From Streptomyces luteolus (GTDB lineage: Bacteria; Actinomycetota; Actinomycetes; Streptomycetales; Streptomycetaceae): DNA of 64,000 bases. Location: positions 1 to 64,000 of the forward strand of contig NZ_JASCIS010000023.1 in assembly GCF_029968015.1 (NCBI RefSeq), written 5' to 3'. Of the stretch, positions 15,701 through 22,302 are shown piece by piece; within the stretch, counting starts at the first letter, position 1, and the number at the start of each line of letters is the position of its first letter. Position numbers and translations under genes: made by a program. The notes below the pieces were generated by a model, which made no database searches, was not told where the DNA came from, and saw nothing but the letters and a program-made list of their open reading frames with translations.

Positions 15701-15819
15701 GCATCTGCGTGTGCGTCTGCGTGTGCGTCTGCGTGTGCGTCTGCGTCGGCACCTGCGTCTGAACCTGCGTCTGAACCTGCGCCTGTACGTGCGTCTGCAT
15801 CTGCGGATAACTCGCGCAT
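12784..15819 (-). CDS. SARP/AfsR-like regulator: SARP + NB-ARC + TPR, with two TTA codons
   Basis: The 1011-residue protein combines a SARP winged-helix domain and BTAD (about residues 40-290), an NB-ARC ATPase (P-loop GMAGIGKTA near 355, then LLLVLDDAS) and C-terminal TPRs. This is the layout of AfsR, a global activator of antibiotic production. The N-terminus is unusual: residues 6-38 are low-complexity DA/HA repeats encoded by 12-bp units. Codons 4 (15808-15810) and 46 (15682-15684) are TTA, so translation should require the bldA tRNA. ATG 15819 is used; no other start lies between the repeat and the SARP domain. A TATAAACT element sits about 20 bases upstream. The next gene on this strand is a Ser/Thr kinase, recalling AfsK/AfsR. 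Confidence 0.87.
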   Translation of the reverse strand: MRELSADADARTGAGSDAGSDAGADADAHADAHADAHADANPQLRLALLGPLHAWHGSAPVDLGPVREQALLTALLLRPDRTVTRQQLLDGVWGSEPPGTGTKVIPVYVHRLRKRLDTPGQGARAAESVLVTVRGGYRFTPANAPGGAWVDVVRCEELAAEGRAAREAGDLDAAAAAWSTALGLFRGEPLASVPGPFAEGERHRLTEQRLVLAQDLAAARLRLGRHAEAVGELYALAAEHPYNEALAALLMRALYTANRQSDALDVYAAVRRRLVDEQGVDPGAELRQVHEAVLRGDGSRLPGTDAATAARAPRRRRRSELPVDNGKFAGRDREIALLVADADAGVVTVRAVDGMAGIGKTALAVHAARRLADRYPDGCLFVELHGHREDHEAAGRQRVLRRLLRSVGAGEGEDSEDLDELAASWRAATASLRLLLVLDDASAAEQVRPLLPAGPGSMVLVTSRQRLTGLDADRRISLAPLAPDEAADLLTRIVGGAGTERERAAVRELAALCDRLPLALRIVGARVQDRPLWAVEALAARLTDDERRLDELAVEDRSVEVAFQLSYGQLPPGEQRAFRVLGLSPTVQFDRLTLAALLGLPPAEAEQALEQLADASLVQQVTADRYRLHDLVAVYARRVAAGRPDEAAAARAGIFRLYVTAARRASDWGTSVPDAHDTGPFTDWEDAAAWLDAAGTELVDVVGQSVAAGHADDACRLAEGLVDYLTRQGRFHECRTALETALPLADHSPEQRLASALRTGMGIMYGLQGRYQEARGWFTQALDLSRSADDPHEQARASAGLGTFANLEGDAAESMTHFAEVARLVGSLEHDDWLMGSVMTRVGDIHHQLGEHDKAYDRYTDAIALAERSGSPRLLGKTLLRLGRLQLDLGRPADAAGALGKAEDLARRLGDVPLHSAVLDRLATAEAHLGHPEAAADLRRRARALLDEQTGTDSEIAIRHQLVWYGAATEDLTSARDFFSRSTDLPVTEEGRSRIRRVLDALGRRGRDRSL
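15699..15806 (-). repeat. 12-bp coding tandem repeat (Asp-Ala/His-Ala) in the SARP-like regulator
   Basis: About nine 12-bp units, the middle ones reading gcgtgtgcgtct on the plus strand, encode the DADAHADAHADA stretch before the SARP domain. Inner units are identical and outer ones diverged, which is typical of replication slippage. A multiple of three, so length variants stay in frame. Confidence 0.85.
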
Positions 15820-15891
15820 GATCGCCACGCGGGCGAGTTTATAGAGCGGCGCGCTCGCTGCGGGGGCCCTCACAAGATCCGCCCGTACTTT

Positions 15892-16049
15892 TCCCCACCC
15901 CGCCCCTTCCCGAACTGGGGGCAGGCCCCCAGGCCCCCGATCCGAGGCTGTCGTTCGACTGCTGCGCCGTCGTTGCTGGTCGCGCAGTTCCCCGCGCCCC
16001 TATCGGGGCACGAAATCCCCCAGTTCGGGAAGGGGTGGGAGGGGAGAAG
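15892..16049. repeat. Dispersed intergenic repeat, long copy
   Basis: The 248-bp gap between the kinase end and the regulator start holds no gene. It contains cgcgcagttccccgcgcccc, cccgccccttcccgaactgg and gttcgggaaggggtgggagg, parts of which recur at 41232-41333 and 1-47. Inverted arms (ccccttcccgaactggggg against cccccagttcgggaagggg) flank the element at about 15901 and 16013 and could pair. Confidence 0.65.
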
Positions 16050-16067
16050 TACTGGGCGGCCAGCGGC

Positions 16068-17870
16068 CTACCCCCCAGCCGCGAACGACTCAAGCGCCAC
16101 ATCGAAGTGCCGCTTCGCCGTGGCCGATTGGGCGCTCGGGCCCGAGATCCACAGGTCGTACATCTTGCCGCCCTCGTCCCAGCTCAGGTCGTACGTCTTG
16201 CGGGGTCCGCCGTCCGCCGCCGTGCCGTCCCAGGCGAAGCTCCAGAGCGCGGCGGGGTTGCCGCCGTGGGTGGTCTCGGTGACCGAGCCGTCGCGGTAGC
16301 CGGGGTAGTCGTCCGGGCCGTCCTCGTGCGCCTGCCGCATGACCGCCAACGGGCCCTGGGGGTCCTGGGGTTGGGGGTGGAAGCCGAGGCGGAACTTCTT
16401 GCCGGGGGAGTAGTAGTACACGCGCGGCGCCTCGTAGGAGCGGGTGAAGCCGTCGGGGACCGCGACCTTGAAGCCCAGCGGGTCGGTGACCGTGCGGTAC
16501 CCGGCGGGTGCCGGGTCGTCGGCGGGCGCGTCGGAGCCGCCGTCGTCCGGGGCGCCGTCCGCGTCGCCGCCGCCCGGCTTCTCCTTCTGGGTGGGCCCGG
16601 TCGACTTCGCCCCGTCCGGCGCGGCGGGGTTCGGGGACGCGTCCGGTACGCGGTCGCCCTTCGGGCTCTCGGCCGTCGGCGTCGGGTCGGCCTGCACCTT
16701 CCCGGCGGCCGAGGGGTCCCTGCCCTGGTCGCGGCCCGCGTACCAGAGCCCGAACCCCGTACCGCCCGCCGCGAGCGCCACGGCGAGGGCGGCCGCGAGG
16801 ACGGCGGTACGCACCCGGGGGCGCCGGGAGGGCGGCGGCTCGGTCCGGGACGAGGCGACGAGCGGGTCGGCGGGCTCGGTCGCGGAGCCGGACGGGGACT
16901 GCGGGTCCCGCGGGGTCGGCGGCTGCGGTGCCCGCGCGGCCCCGCGGTGCGTGGGCGGCGCCGGGGGCTTCGCGGCATGGGCGAGGCGCGGGTCGACCGG
17001 GGCGCCGGCGCCGGCGCGCGCGCCGGCGGTGGCCAGCGGGGCGGTCGCGGCGTCCTCGGCCAGGGGCCAGAGCATCCGCTCCGCCTCGTCGAGGTCGACC
17101 CGGCGCTGCACGTCCCGCTCCAGGAGCCCGCGTACGACCGGGGTGAGCGGGCCCGCGGCGGCCGGGATGCGGATCTCGTCCATCACGACCGCGTGCAGGA
17201 CCCCGGCGACCGAGTCGCGGTGGAACGGGGACTCGCCGTCGACCGCCGCGCACAGCAGCACGCCGAGGGACCACAGGTCGGACTCGGGGCCGGTGTGGCG
17301 GTTCGACATGCGCTCGGGCGCCGTGTACTCGGGCGAGCCGACGAACGAGCCGGTCTCCGTCAGCGTCGTCTGGCCCGCGACCTGCGCGATGCCGAAGTCG
17401 GAGAGGACCACGCGCCCGGTGCGCGCCTCGATCAGGACGTTGGCAGGCTTGAGGTCGCGGTGCTGCACACCCGAGGCGTGCGCCGCGCGCAGGGCGTCGA
17501 GCAGGGCGAGGCCGACCCGGGCGGCCTCGGCGGGGGAGACGGGTCCTTCGAGGGCGATGCGGTCGGCGAGCGAGCGGCCGTCGATCAGCTCCATCACGAT
17601 CCACGGCTGGGCGTCGTGCTCGACGATGTCGTGCAGCACCATGATGTTGGGGTGGCGCACCTGGGCCACCGAACGGGCCTCGCGCAGGGTCCGCTCCCGC
17701 TGCATCTCCGCGTCCATGGACGGCAGTCCGTCGTCGACGTGGAGTTCCTTGACGGCGACGGCGCGGCCGAGCAACTCGTCCTGCGCACGCCAGACGGTGC
17801 CCATACCGCCGCGGCCGAGCCGTGCTCCGATGCGGTACCGGCCCGCTATGAGATCCCCCGTGCTTGCCAT
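16068..17870 (-). CDS. Membrane Ser/Thr protein kinase (PknB-type catalytic domain)
   Basis: The 600-residue protein has an N-terminal Hanks-type kinase domain (about 10-275): glycine loop LGRGGMGTVWRAQD, Lys in VAVKELHV, catalytic loop HRDLKPANVL near residue 136, DFG near 157 and the activation segment SPEYTAPE. A Pro-rich linker leads to one transmembrane helix near residues 353-375. An extracellular Asp/Pro/Gly-rich linker and a C-terminal domain of about 130 residues (VTDPLGFKVAVPDGFTRSYE onward) follow. There are no PASTA repeats, so the ligand differs from PknB. Start 17870 is set by homology; the frame upstream is unrelated. Divergent from the GNAT gene. Confidence 0.9.
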   Translation of the reverse strand: MASTGDLIAGRYRIGARLGRGGMGTVWRAQDELLGRAVAVKELHVDDGLPSMDAEMQRERTLREARSVAQVRHPNIMVLHDIVEHDAQPWIVMELIDGRSLADRIALEGPVSPAEAARVGLALLDALRAAHASGVQHRDLKPANVLIEARTGRVVLSDFGIAQVAGQTTLTETGSFVGSPEYTAPERMSNRHTGPESDLWSLGVLLCAAVDGESPFHRDSVAGVLHAVVMDEIRIPAAAGPLTPVVRGLLERDVQRRVDLDEAERMLWPLAEDAATAPLATAGARAGAGAPVDPRLAHAAKPPAPPTHRGAARAPQPPTPRDPQSPSGSATEPADPLVASSRTEPPPSRRPRVRTAVLAAALAVALAAGGTGFGLWYAGRDQGRDPSAAGKVQADPTPTAESPKGDRVPDASPNPAAPDGAKSTGPTQKEKPGGGDADGAPDDGGSDAPADDPAPAGYRTVTDPLGFKVAVPDGFTRSYEAPRVYYYSPGKKFRLGFHPQPQDPQGPLAVMRQAHEDGPDDYPGYRDGSVTETTHGGNPAALWSFAWDGTAADGGPRKTYDLSWDEGGKMYDLWISGPSAQSATAKRHFDVALESFAAGG

Positions 17871-18042
17871 GCGCACATCATGCCGCAAGGCCCCGGTGCC
17901 CCCGGTGTGGCGGTGCCCGGGCCCACAGGCGACGATTCGGGGCGAGGCGGGCGAAGCGCTGCGACGCAGGGGGCGGGAGGAGTTTCCCGTTACCTGTGGG
18001 GCGTGCCGTTCGTGCAGGGTAGACGCAGGCCGGAAGGGGTAG

Positions 18043-18795
18043 ATGAGCTTCATGCACACCGAAGGTGGAGATGCTGTGGAAGGTGCACAGCAGGCGCTCG
18101 TGCAGGGGGAGTTGTACGTACGAGGACAGGGGGAGTCGTACGTACGAGAAGGGGCCGCGGCGGACCCGAATCAGGACCCGAACCCGAACCCGGACTCGGA
18201 CCAGGCCCCGGACCCCGTGCCGACCCTCCCCGCCACGCCCGTTGTCCTCCGCGGTGACGGGCTCGTCCTGCGGGAGTGGACCGAGGACGACGTGCCCGCG
18301 ATGGCGGAGCTCTTCGACGAACCCGGGATCGCCCACCGCACCCCGCTCGCCTCGCCCTTCGACCTGGCCGCCGCCCGCGCCTACCTCGACCGGGCCCGCG
18401 ACACCCGCGCCGACGGCACGCGCCTCCAGCTCGTCGTCACCGAGGACGGAGTGACGCCGCTCGGCGAGGTGCTGCTCGCCTCGCTCGGCGCGGAGCGCCC
18501 GGCCGGTGCGGTCACGCTCGGGTACGCGATCGGCGCCGCCCACCGCGGCCGCCGCCTCGCCCTGCGCGCGACCCGGCTGCTCACGGAGTACGCCCACACC
18601 ACCCTTGGCCTGCGCCGGCTCCGGCTGCAGATCGAGGCGGACAACGCGGCCAGCACCGGGGTGGCCCGGGCGGCGGGGTACCGGCTCCGTGCCGACGTAC
18701 CGCCGACCGAAGTGACGCAGAAGGGGCGTACGTACACGCTCCAGGTCTGGGAGCACGAGCAGGAGGCCGAGGCCGCTTCGCGGGCTGGGCGATGA
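18043..18795 (+). CDS. GNAT-family N-acetyltransferase (RimJ/RimL type)
   Basis: Residues about 68-235 of this 250-residue protein form a RimJ/RimL-like acetyltransferase: LVLREWTEDDVPAMAELFDE, the acetyl-CoA segment IGAAHRGRRLALRATRLLTE and the late LRLQIEADNAASTGVARAAG. The first 65 residues are low-complexity. They contain a duplicated segment (QGELYVRGQGESYVRE) and Asn-Pro/Asp-Pro dipeptides. ATG 18043 has a strong GGAAGGGG element, and no other credible start occurs before the domain, so the odd N-terminus is probably translated. The 172 bp between this gene and the kinase hold both promoters. Confidence 0.85.
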   Translation: MSFMHTEGGDAVEGAQQALVQGELYVRGQGESYVREGAAADPNQDPNPNPDSDQAPDPVPTLPATPVVLRGDGLVLREWTEDDVPAMAELFDEPGIAHRTPLASPFDLAAARAYLDRARDTRADGTRLQLVVTEDGVTPLGEVLLASLGAERPAGAVTLGYAIGAAHRGRRLALRATRLLTEYAHTTLGLRRLRLQIEADNAASTGVARAAGYRLRADVPPTEVTQKGRTYTLQVWEHEQEAEAASRAGR

Positions 18796-18867
18796 GTTCG
18801 CGGGGTGCCCGGGGTCTACCCCCGTGAGGCGTGCGGGCGGACCCGCGCCACGTCGAAAGGCATCCCC

Positions 18868-19365
18868 ATGAGCGCAATGAGTGCACAGCCGCAGAAGATC
18901 AAGACATGTCTCTGGTTCGACGGCCAGGCCGAGGAGGCCGCTGAGCTCTACACGTCGCTGTTCGACGACTCCCGCGTGACCCAGGTGCAGCGCTACAGCG
19001 AGGTCGGGCCGGGGGAGCCCGGCAGCGTCATGGTGGTCATGTTCGAGCTCGCGGGGACGGAGTTCATGGGCCTCAACGGCGGCCCCGAGTTCCAGTTCAC
19101 CGAGGCCAGCTCGGTCTACGTCGACTGCGACGACCAGCAGGAGGTCGACCGGCTCTGGTCCGCGCTCACCGCTGACGGCGGCCAGGAGGGCCCGTGCGGC
19201 TGGCTCAAGGACAAGTACGGCCTGTCCTGGCAGATCGTCCCGCGCGTCCTGGACGAGCTGATCACCGACCCGGACCCGGCCAGGTCCGGGCGCGCGATGA
19301 AGGCGATGCTCGGCATGGGCAAGCTCGACGTCCAGGCACTGGTGGACGCGGCCGATGGGAAGTGA
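18868..19365 (+). CDS. VOC-superfamily PhnB-like protein
   Basis: A 165-residue glyoxalase/VOC-fold protein of the PhnB (3-demethylubiquinone-methyltransferase-like, misnamed) group. Signatures are IKTCLWFDGQAEEAAELYTS, PGSVMVVMFELAGTEFMGLN and GWLKDKYGLSWQIVPRVL. Function of these bacterial stand-alone proteins is not established; several are stress or resistance related. ATG 18868 follows AAAGGC. It is monocistronic and followed by the accessory segment with vapBC. Confidence 0.85.
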   Translation: MSAMSAQPQKIKTCLWFDGQAEEAAELYTSLFDDSRVTQVQRYSEVGPGEPGSVMVVMFELAGTEFMGLNGGPEFQFTEASSVYVDCDDQQEVDRLWSALTADGGQEGPCGWLKDKYGLSWQIVPRVLDELITDPDPARSGRAMKAMLGMGKLDVQALVDAADGK

Positions 19366-19381
19366 CGCGCGAGTTCACGTA

Positions 19382-19419
19382 TGACCGAACGGGACACCGG
19401 TGACCGAACGGGACACCGG
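19382..19419 (+). repeat. Perfect 19-bp tandem duplication
   Basis: TGACCGAACGGGACACCGG occurs twice head-to-tail (19382-19400 and 19401-19419), just after the PhnB-like gene. The duplication produces two alternative start codons (ATG 19381, GTG 19400), of which only GTG opens the long frame of the transporter remnant. Confidence 0.9.
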
Positions 19420-19555
19420 CACCGGCATCCCGCTGGAGGCGGAGCACGAGAGCGGAGTGCTGCGCCGCCCGTACCGCGCGCTGAGCGTCGGCGCGATGCA
19501 TCGTGACGCATGCCTTGCGCATCATGATGCACGCGCCGTACGCTGTGATGTATGA
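19400..19555 (+). pseudogene. 5' remnant of a transporter gene (MFS-like N-terminus), fused to unrelated sequence
   Basis: GTG 19400 opens a 51-codon frame. Its first 31 residues (TERDTGTGIPLEAEHESG, then LRRPYRALSVG) resemble, from memory, the cytoplasmic N-terminus of Streptomyces MFS drug transporters just before the first membrane helix. After LSVG (about 19492) the sequence becomes His/Asp-rich and unrelated, and the frame stops at 19553-19555. The stop overlaps the vapB ATG as ATGA. I infer that insertion or deletion removed the rest of the transporter when vapBC arrived. The remnant may still be translated and couple vapB. Confidence 0.45.
19495..19530. promoter_or_regulatory. Palindromes upstream of vapB (candidate VapBC operator)
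   Basis: Two perfect palindromes, GATGCATC (19495-19502) and GCATCATGATGC (19519-19530), lie 22-57 bp upstream of vapB and share the GATGC/GCATC half-site. VapB-type antitoxins bind such repeats and autorepress, with VapC as co-repressor. Binding here is inferred. Confidence 0.5.
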
Positions 19556-19791
19556 GAACCACGGTCGACCTCCCCGAAGACCTGATCCAGGACGCCAAGG
19601 AGCGGGCGGCGCGCAGGCGCGTCTCGGTGAGTGCGGTGATAGAGGATGCGATGCGTGCCTCGTTCGCGCGGGACGTCGCAGCCGCACGGAGCATCGTCAA
19701 GCTGCCGACGTACGGGACTGGCGGTGTGCGTCCCGGCGTCGATCTCGGCGACAACGGCTCGCTGCTCGACCTGATGGACGGCACCGAGTGA
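19552..19791 (+). CDS. vapB: VapB-type ribbon-helix-helix antitoxin
   Basis: The 79-residue protein starts with a ribbon-helix-helix fold: MRTTVDLPEDLIQDAKERAA, then RRVSVSAVIEDAMRASF. The C-terminal tail (LPTYGTGGVRPGVDLGDNGS) resembles the toxin-wrapping tail of VapB antitoxins, which occupies the VapC active site. Its stop overlaps the vapC start as GTGA, giving coupled synthesis. Palindromes upstream are likely its operator. Confidence 0.85.
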   Translation: MRTTVDLPEDLIQDAKERAARRRVSVSAVIEDAMRASFARDVAAARSIVKLPTYGTGGVRPGVDLGDNGSLLDLMDGTE

Positions 19792-20222
19792 TCCTCTGCG
19801 ACGTGAACGTCCTCGTGTACGCCTTCCGCGAGGACGCCGAGGGCCACGAGGCGTATCACAGCTGGCTGGCCGAGCGGCTCAACGGCGAAGAGCCGGTGGG
19901 GATCAGCTCGGTGGTGACGAGCGGTCTCGTGCGCATCGTCACGCATCCGAAGATCTTCACGGAGCCGGCGCCCGTGTCGACGGCTCTGGAGTTCGTGGAG
20001 GCGCTGCGCGAAGCACCGGCCTCCGTCCCGCTGCGCGAGGGTGAGCGGCACTGGCAGATCTTCGAGCGCCTGTGCCGCAAAGTGGGAGCGCGCGGAAACC
20101 TGATTCCGGACGCCTATCTCGCCGCGCTGGCCATCGAGACCGGCGCGACGTTCTACAGCGCGGACCGAGGCTTCGCCCGCTTCCCCGGTCTCCGTTGGCG
20201 GCACCCCATGGACGAGGTCTGA
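19788..20222 (+). CDS. vapC: VapC-type PIN-domain ribonuclease toxin
   Basis: A 144-residue PIN-domain protein, full length for VapC. The acidic metal-binding residues expected of the family are visible: Asp in MILCDVNVLVYAF, Glu in ALEFVEAL, Asp in NLIPDAYLAALAIE and Asp in FYSADRGFARF. VapC toxins cleave tRNA or rRNA; the target here is unknown. GTG 19788 is fixed by the overlap with vapB. Confidence 0.87.
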   Translation: MILCDVNVLVYAFREDAEGHEAYHSWLAERLNGEEPVGISSVVTSGLVRIVTHPKIFTEPAPVSTALEFVEALREAPASVPLREGERHWQIFERLCRKVGARGNLIPDAYLAALAIETGATFYSADRGFARFPGLRWRHPMDEV

Positions 20223-20224
20223 AC

Positions 20225-20323
20225 ATGCCCGATCTCCAGGTGGACCTCGGGCCCGACCAGGAAGCCGCCGTGCAAGCACTCGCTCGCGCACGCCACTCCC
20301 GACCCTCCACGCCACCCATGTGA
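20225..20323 (+). pseudogene. Short frame resembling an antitoxin N-terminus, after vapC
   Basis: ATG 20225 begins MPDLQVDLGPDQEAAVQALA and ends at residue 32. The pattern beta strand (LQVDL) plus helix is like the start of ribbon-helix-helix antitoxins, but the second helix is lacking. GAGG lies 7 bases upstream, so translation is possible. It may be a truncated second antitoxin gene at the edge of the insert. A short chance frame cannot be excluded. Confidence 0.3.
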
Positions 20324-20445
20324 CCCCAGTCCCACCCACGGTCGGCCGGGCAGAGGGCACCCCGATCCGTGAACCCGCACCGGTAAGGTGGCCCGGTTGT
20401 CATACGTAGCCGAGCGCCGCGCGCGCAGGAACCCCGACGGAGACC

Positions 20446-22242
20446 GTGACTACTTCGACCGCCGCCACCTCCAACCACCACCTCTCCCCCGCCTTCCCCG
20501 GCCGCGCGCCCTGGGGCACCGCGAACAAGCTGCGGGCCTGGCAGCAGGGGGCCATGGACCGGTACATCCAGGAGCAGCCGCGGGACTTCCTCGCCGTCGC
20601 GACGCCCGGCGCAGGCAAGACGACGTTCGCGCTGACCCTCGCCTCCTGGCTGCTCCACCACCACGTCGTGCAGCAGGTGACGGTGGTCGCGCCGACCGAG
20701 CACCTGAAGAAGCAGTGGGCGGAGGCCGCGGCCCGGATAGGCATCAAGCTGGACCCGGAGTACAGCGCGGGCCCGCTGAGCAAGGAGTACCACGGGGTCG
20801 CGATCACCTACGCGGGCGTCGGCGTGCGCCCCATGCTGCACCGCAACCGCGTCGAGCAGCGCAAGACCCTCGTGATCCTCGACGAGATCCACCACGCCGG
20901 TGACTCCAAGTCCTGGGGCGAGGCCTGCCTGGAGGCGTTCGAGCCCGCCACCCGCCGCCTCGCCCTCACCGGCACACCGTTCCGCTCGGACACCAACCCG
21001 ATCCCCTTCGTCCAGTACGAGGAGGGCAACGACGGCATCCGGCGCTCCTCCGCCGACTACACCTACGGCTACGGCAACGCCCTCGGCGACGGAGTCGTCC
21101 GCCCCGTCATCTTCCTCTCGTACAGCGGCAACATGCGCTGGCGCACGAAGGCGGGGGACGAGATCGCGGCCCGCCTGGGCGAGCCGATGACCAAGGACGC
21201 CGTCAGCCAGGCCTGGCGCACCGCGCTCGACCCGCGCGGCGACTGGATGCCCAACGTCCTGAAGGCCGCCGACCAGCGCCTCACCGAGGTCCGCAAGGGC
21301 ATCCCGGACGCGGGCGGCCTCGTCATCGCCTCCGACCAGGACTCGGCCCGCGCCTACGCCAAGCTGATCCGCGAGATCACCGGGACGAAGGCCACGCTCG
21401 TCCTCTCCGACGACACCGGGGCCTCGAAGCGGATCGACGACTTCAGCGGGAGCGACGACCGCTGGATGGTCGCCGTCCGCATGGTGTCCGAGGGCGTCGA
21501 CGTGCCCCGCCTCGCGGTCGGCGTGTACGCGACGACGATCTCGACCCCGCTGTTCTTCGCCCAGGCCGTAGGCCGTTTCGTACGGTCCAGGCGGCGCGGC
21601 GAGACCGCCTCCGTGTTCCTGCCGACCATCCCCGACCTGCTCGGCTTCGCGAACGAGATGGAGGTCGAGCGCGACCACGTCCTCGACAAGCCGAAGAAGG
21701 ACGGCGAGGAGGACCCGTACGCCGAGTCCGAGAAGGAGCTGGACGAGGCGAACAAGCAGGAGGACGAGGACACCGGCGAGCAGGACATGCTGCCCTTCGA
21801 GGCGCTGGAGTCCGACGCGGTCTTCGACCGGGTCCTCTACGACGGCGCCGAGTTCGGCATGCAGGCCCACCCGGGCAGCGAGGAGGAGCAGGACTACCTC
21901 GGCATTCCCGGGCTGCTCGAACCCGACCAGGTGCAGATGCTGCTGCAGAAGCGCCAGGCCCGGCAGATCGCGCACAGCCGGAAGAGGCCCGACGAGGACG
22001 CCGACCTGCTCGAACTGCCCGCCGAGCGCCGCCCGGTCGTCTCCCACAAGGAGCTCCTGGAACTCCGTAAGAAGCTCAACACGATCGTCAGCGCCTACGT
22101 CCACCAGTCGGGCAAGCCGCACGGCGTGATCCACACCGAGCTGCGCCGGGTGTGCGGCGGCCCGCCCAGCGCGGAGGCCACGGCGGGCCAGATCCGGCAG
22201 CGGATCGCCAAGGTACAGGAGTGGGCCACCCGGATGAAGTGA
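20446..22242 (+). CDS. DEAD/DEAH-box (SF2) helicase
   Basis: The 598-residue protein has the superfamily-2 helicase motifs: motif I ATPGAGKTTFAL (about residue 50), motif II DEIHHA, motif III LTGTP, then the C-terminal helicase domain with VRMVSEGVDVPRLAVGVYAT and motif VI QAVGRFVRSRRRGE. The architecture resembles the XPB/type-III-restriction-like group of actinobacteria. A Glu/Asp-rich segment (about 415-450) follows the ATPase. DNA or RNA is the likely substrate; the cellular role is not known. GTG 20446 is used. No nuclease or methylase gene lies nearby, so it is not part of a visible restriction system. Confidence 0.87.
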   Translation: MTTSTAATSNHHLSPAFPGRAPWGTANKLRAWQQGAMDRYIQEQPRDFLAVATPGAGKTTFALTLASWLLHHHVVQQVTVVAPTEHLKKQWAEAAARIGIKLDPEYSAGPLSKEYHGVAITYAGVGVRPMLHRNRVEQRKTLVILDEIHHAGDSKSWGEACLEAFEPATRRLALTGTPFRSDTNPIPFVQYEEGNDGIRRSSADYTYGYGNALGDGVVRPVIFLSYSGNMRWRTKAGDEIAARLGEPMTKDAVSQAWRTALDPRGDWMPNVLKAADQRLTEVRKGIPDAGGLVIASDQDSARAYAKLIREITGTKATLVLSDDTGASKRIDDFSGSDDRWMVAVRMVSEGVDVPRLAVGVYATTISTPLFFAQAVGRFVRSRRRGETASVFLPTIPDLLGFANEMEVERDHVLDKPKKDGEEDPYAESEKELDEANKQEDEDTGEQDMLPFEALESDAVFDRVLYDGAEFGMQAHPGSEEEQDYLGIPGLLEPDQVQMLLQKRQARQIAHSRKRPDEDADLLELPAERRPVVSHKELLELRKKLNTIVSAYVHQSGKPHGVIHTELRRVCGGPPSAEATAGQIRQRIAKVQEWATRMK

Positions 22243-22302
22243 GCCGGGCTCCCGGGCAAGTGAGCCCGGGGGAGGGGCAGTTGGGGCCGCGCGCCCGCCC
22301 GG

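Noticed and set aside
20446..22242. Restriction-modification or defence helicase
   Set aside because: No methylase, nuclease or other defence gene adjacent; context is ordinary chromosome apart from the upstream vapBC.
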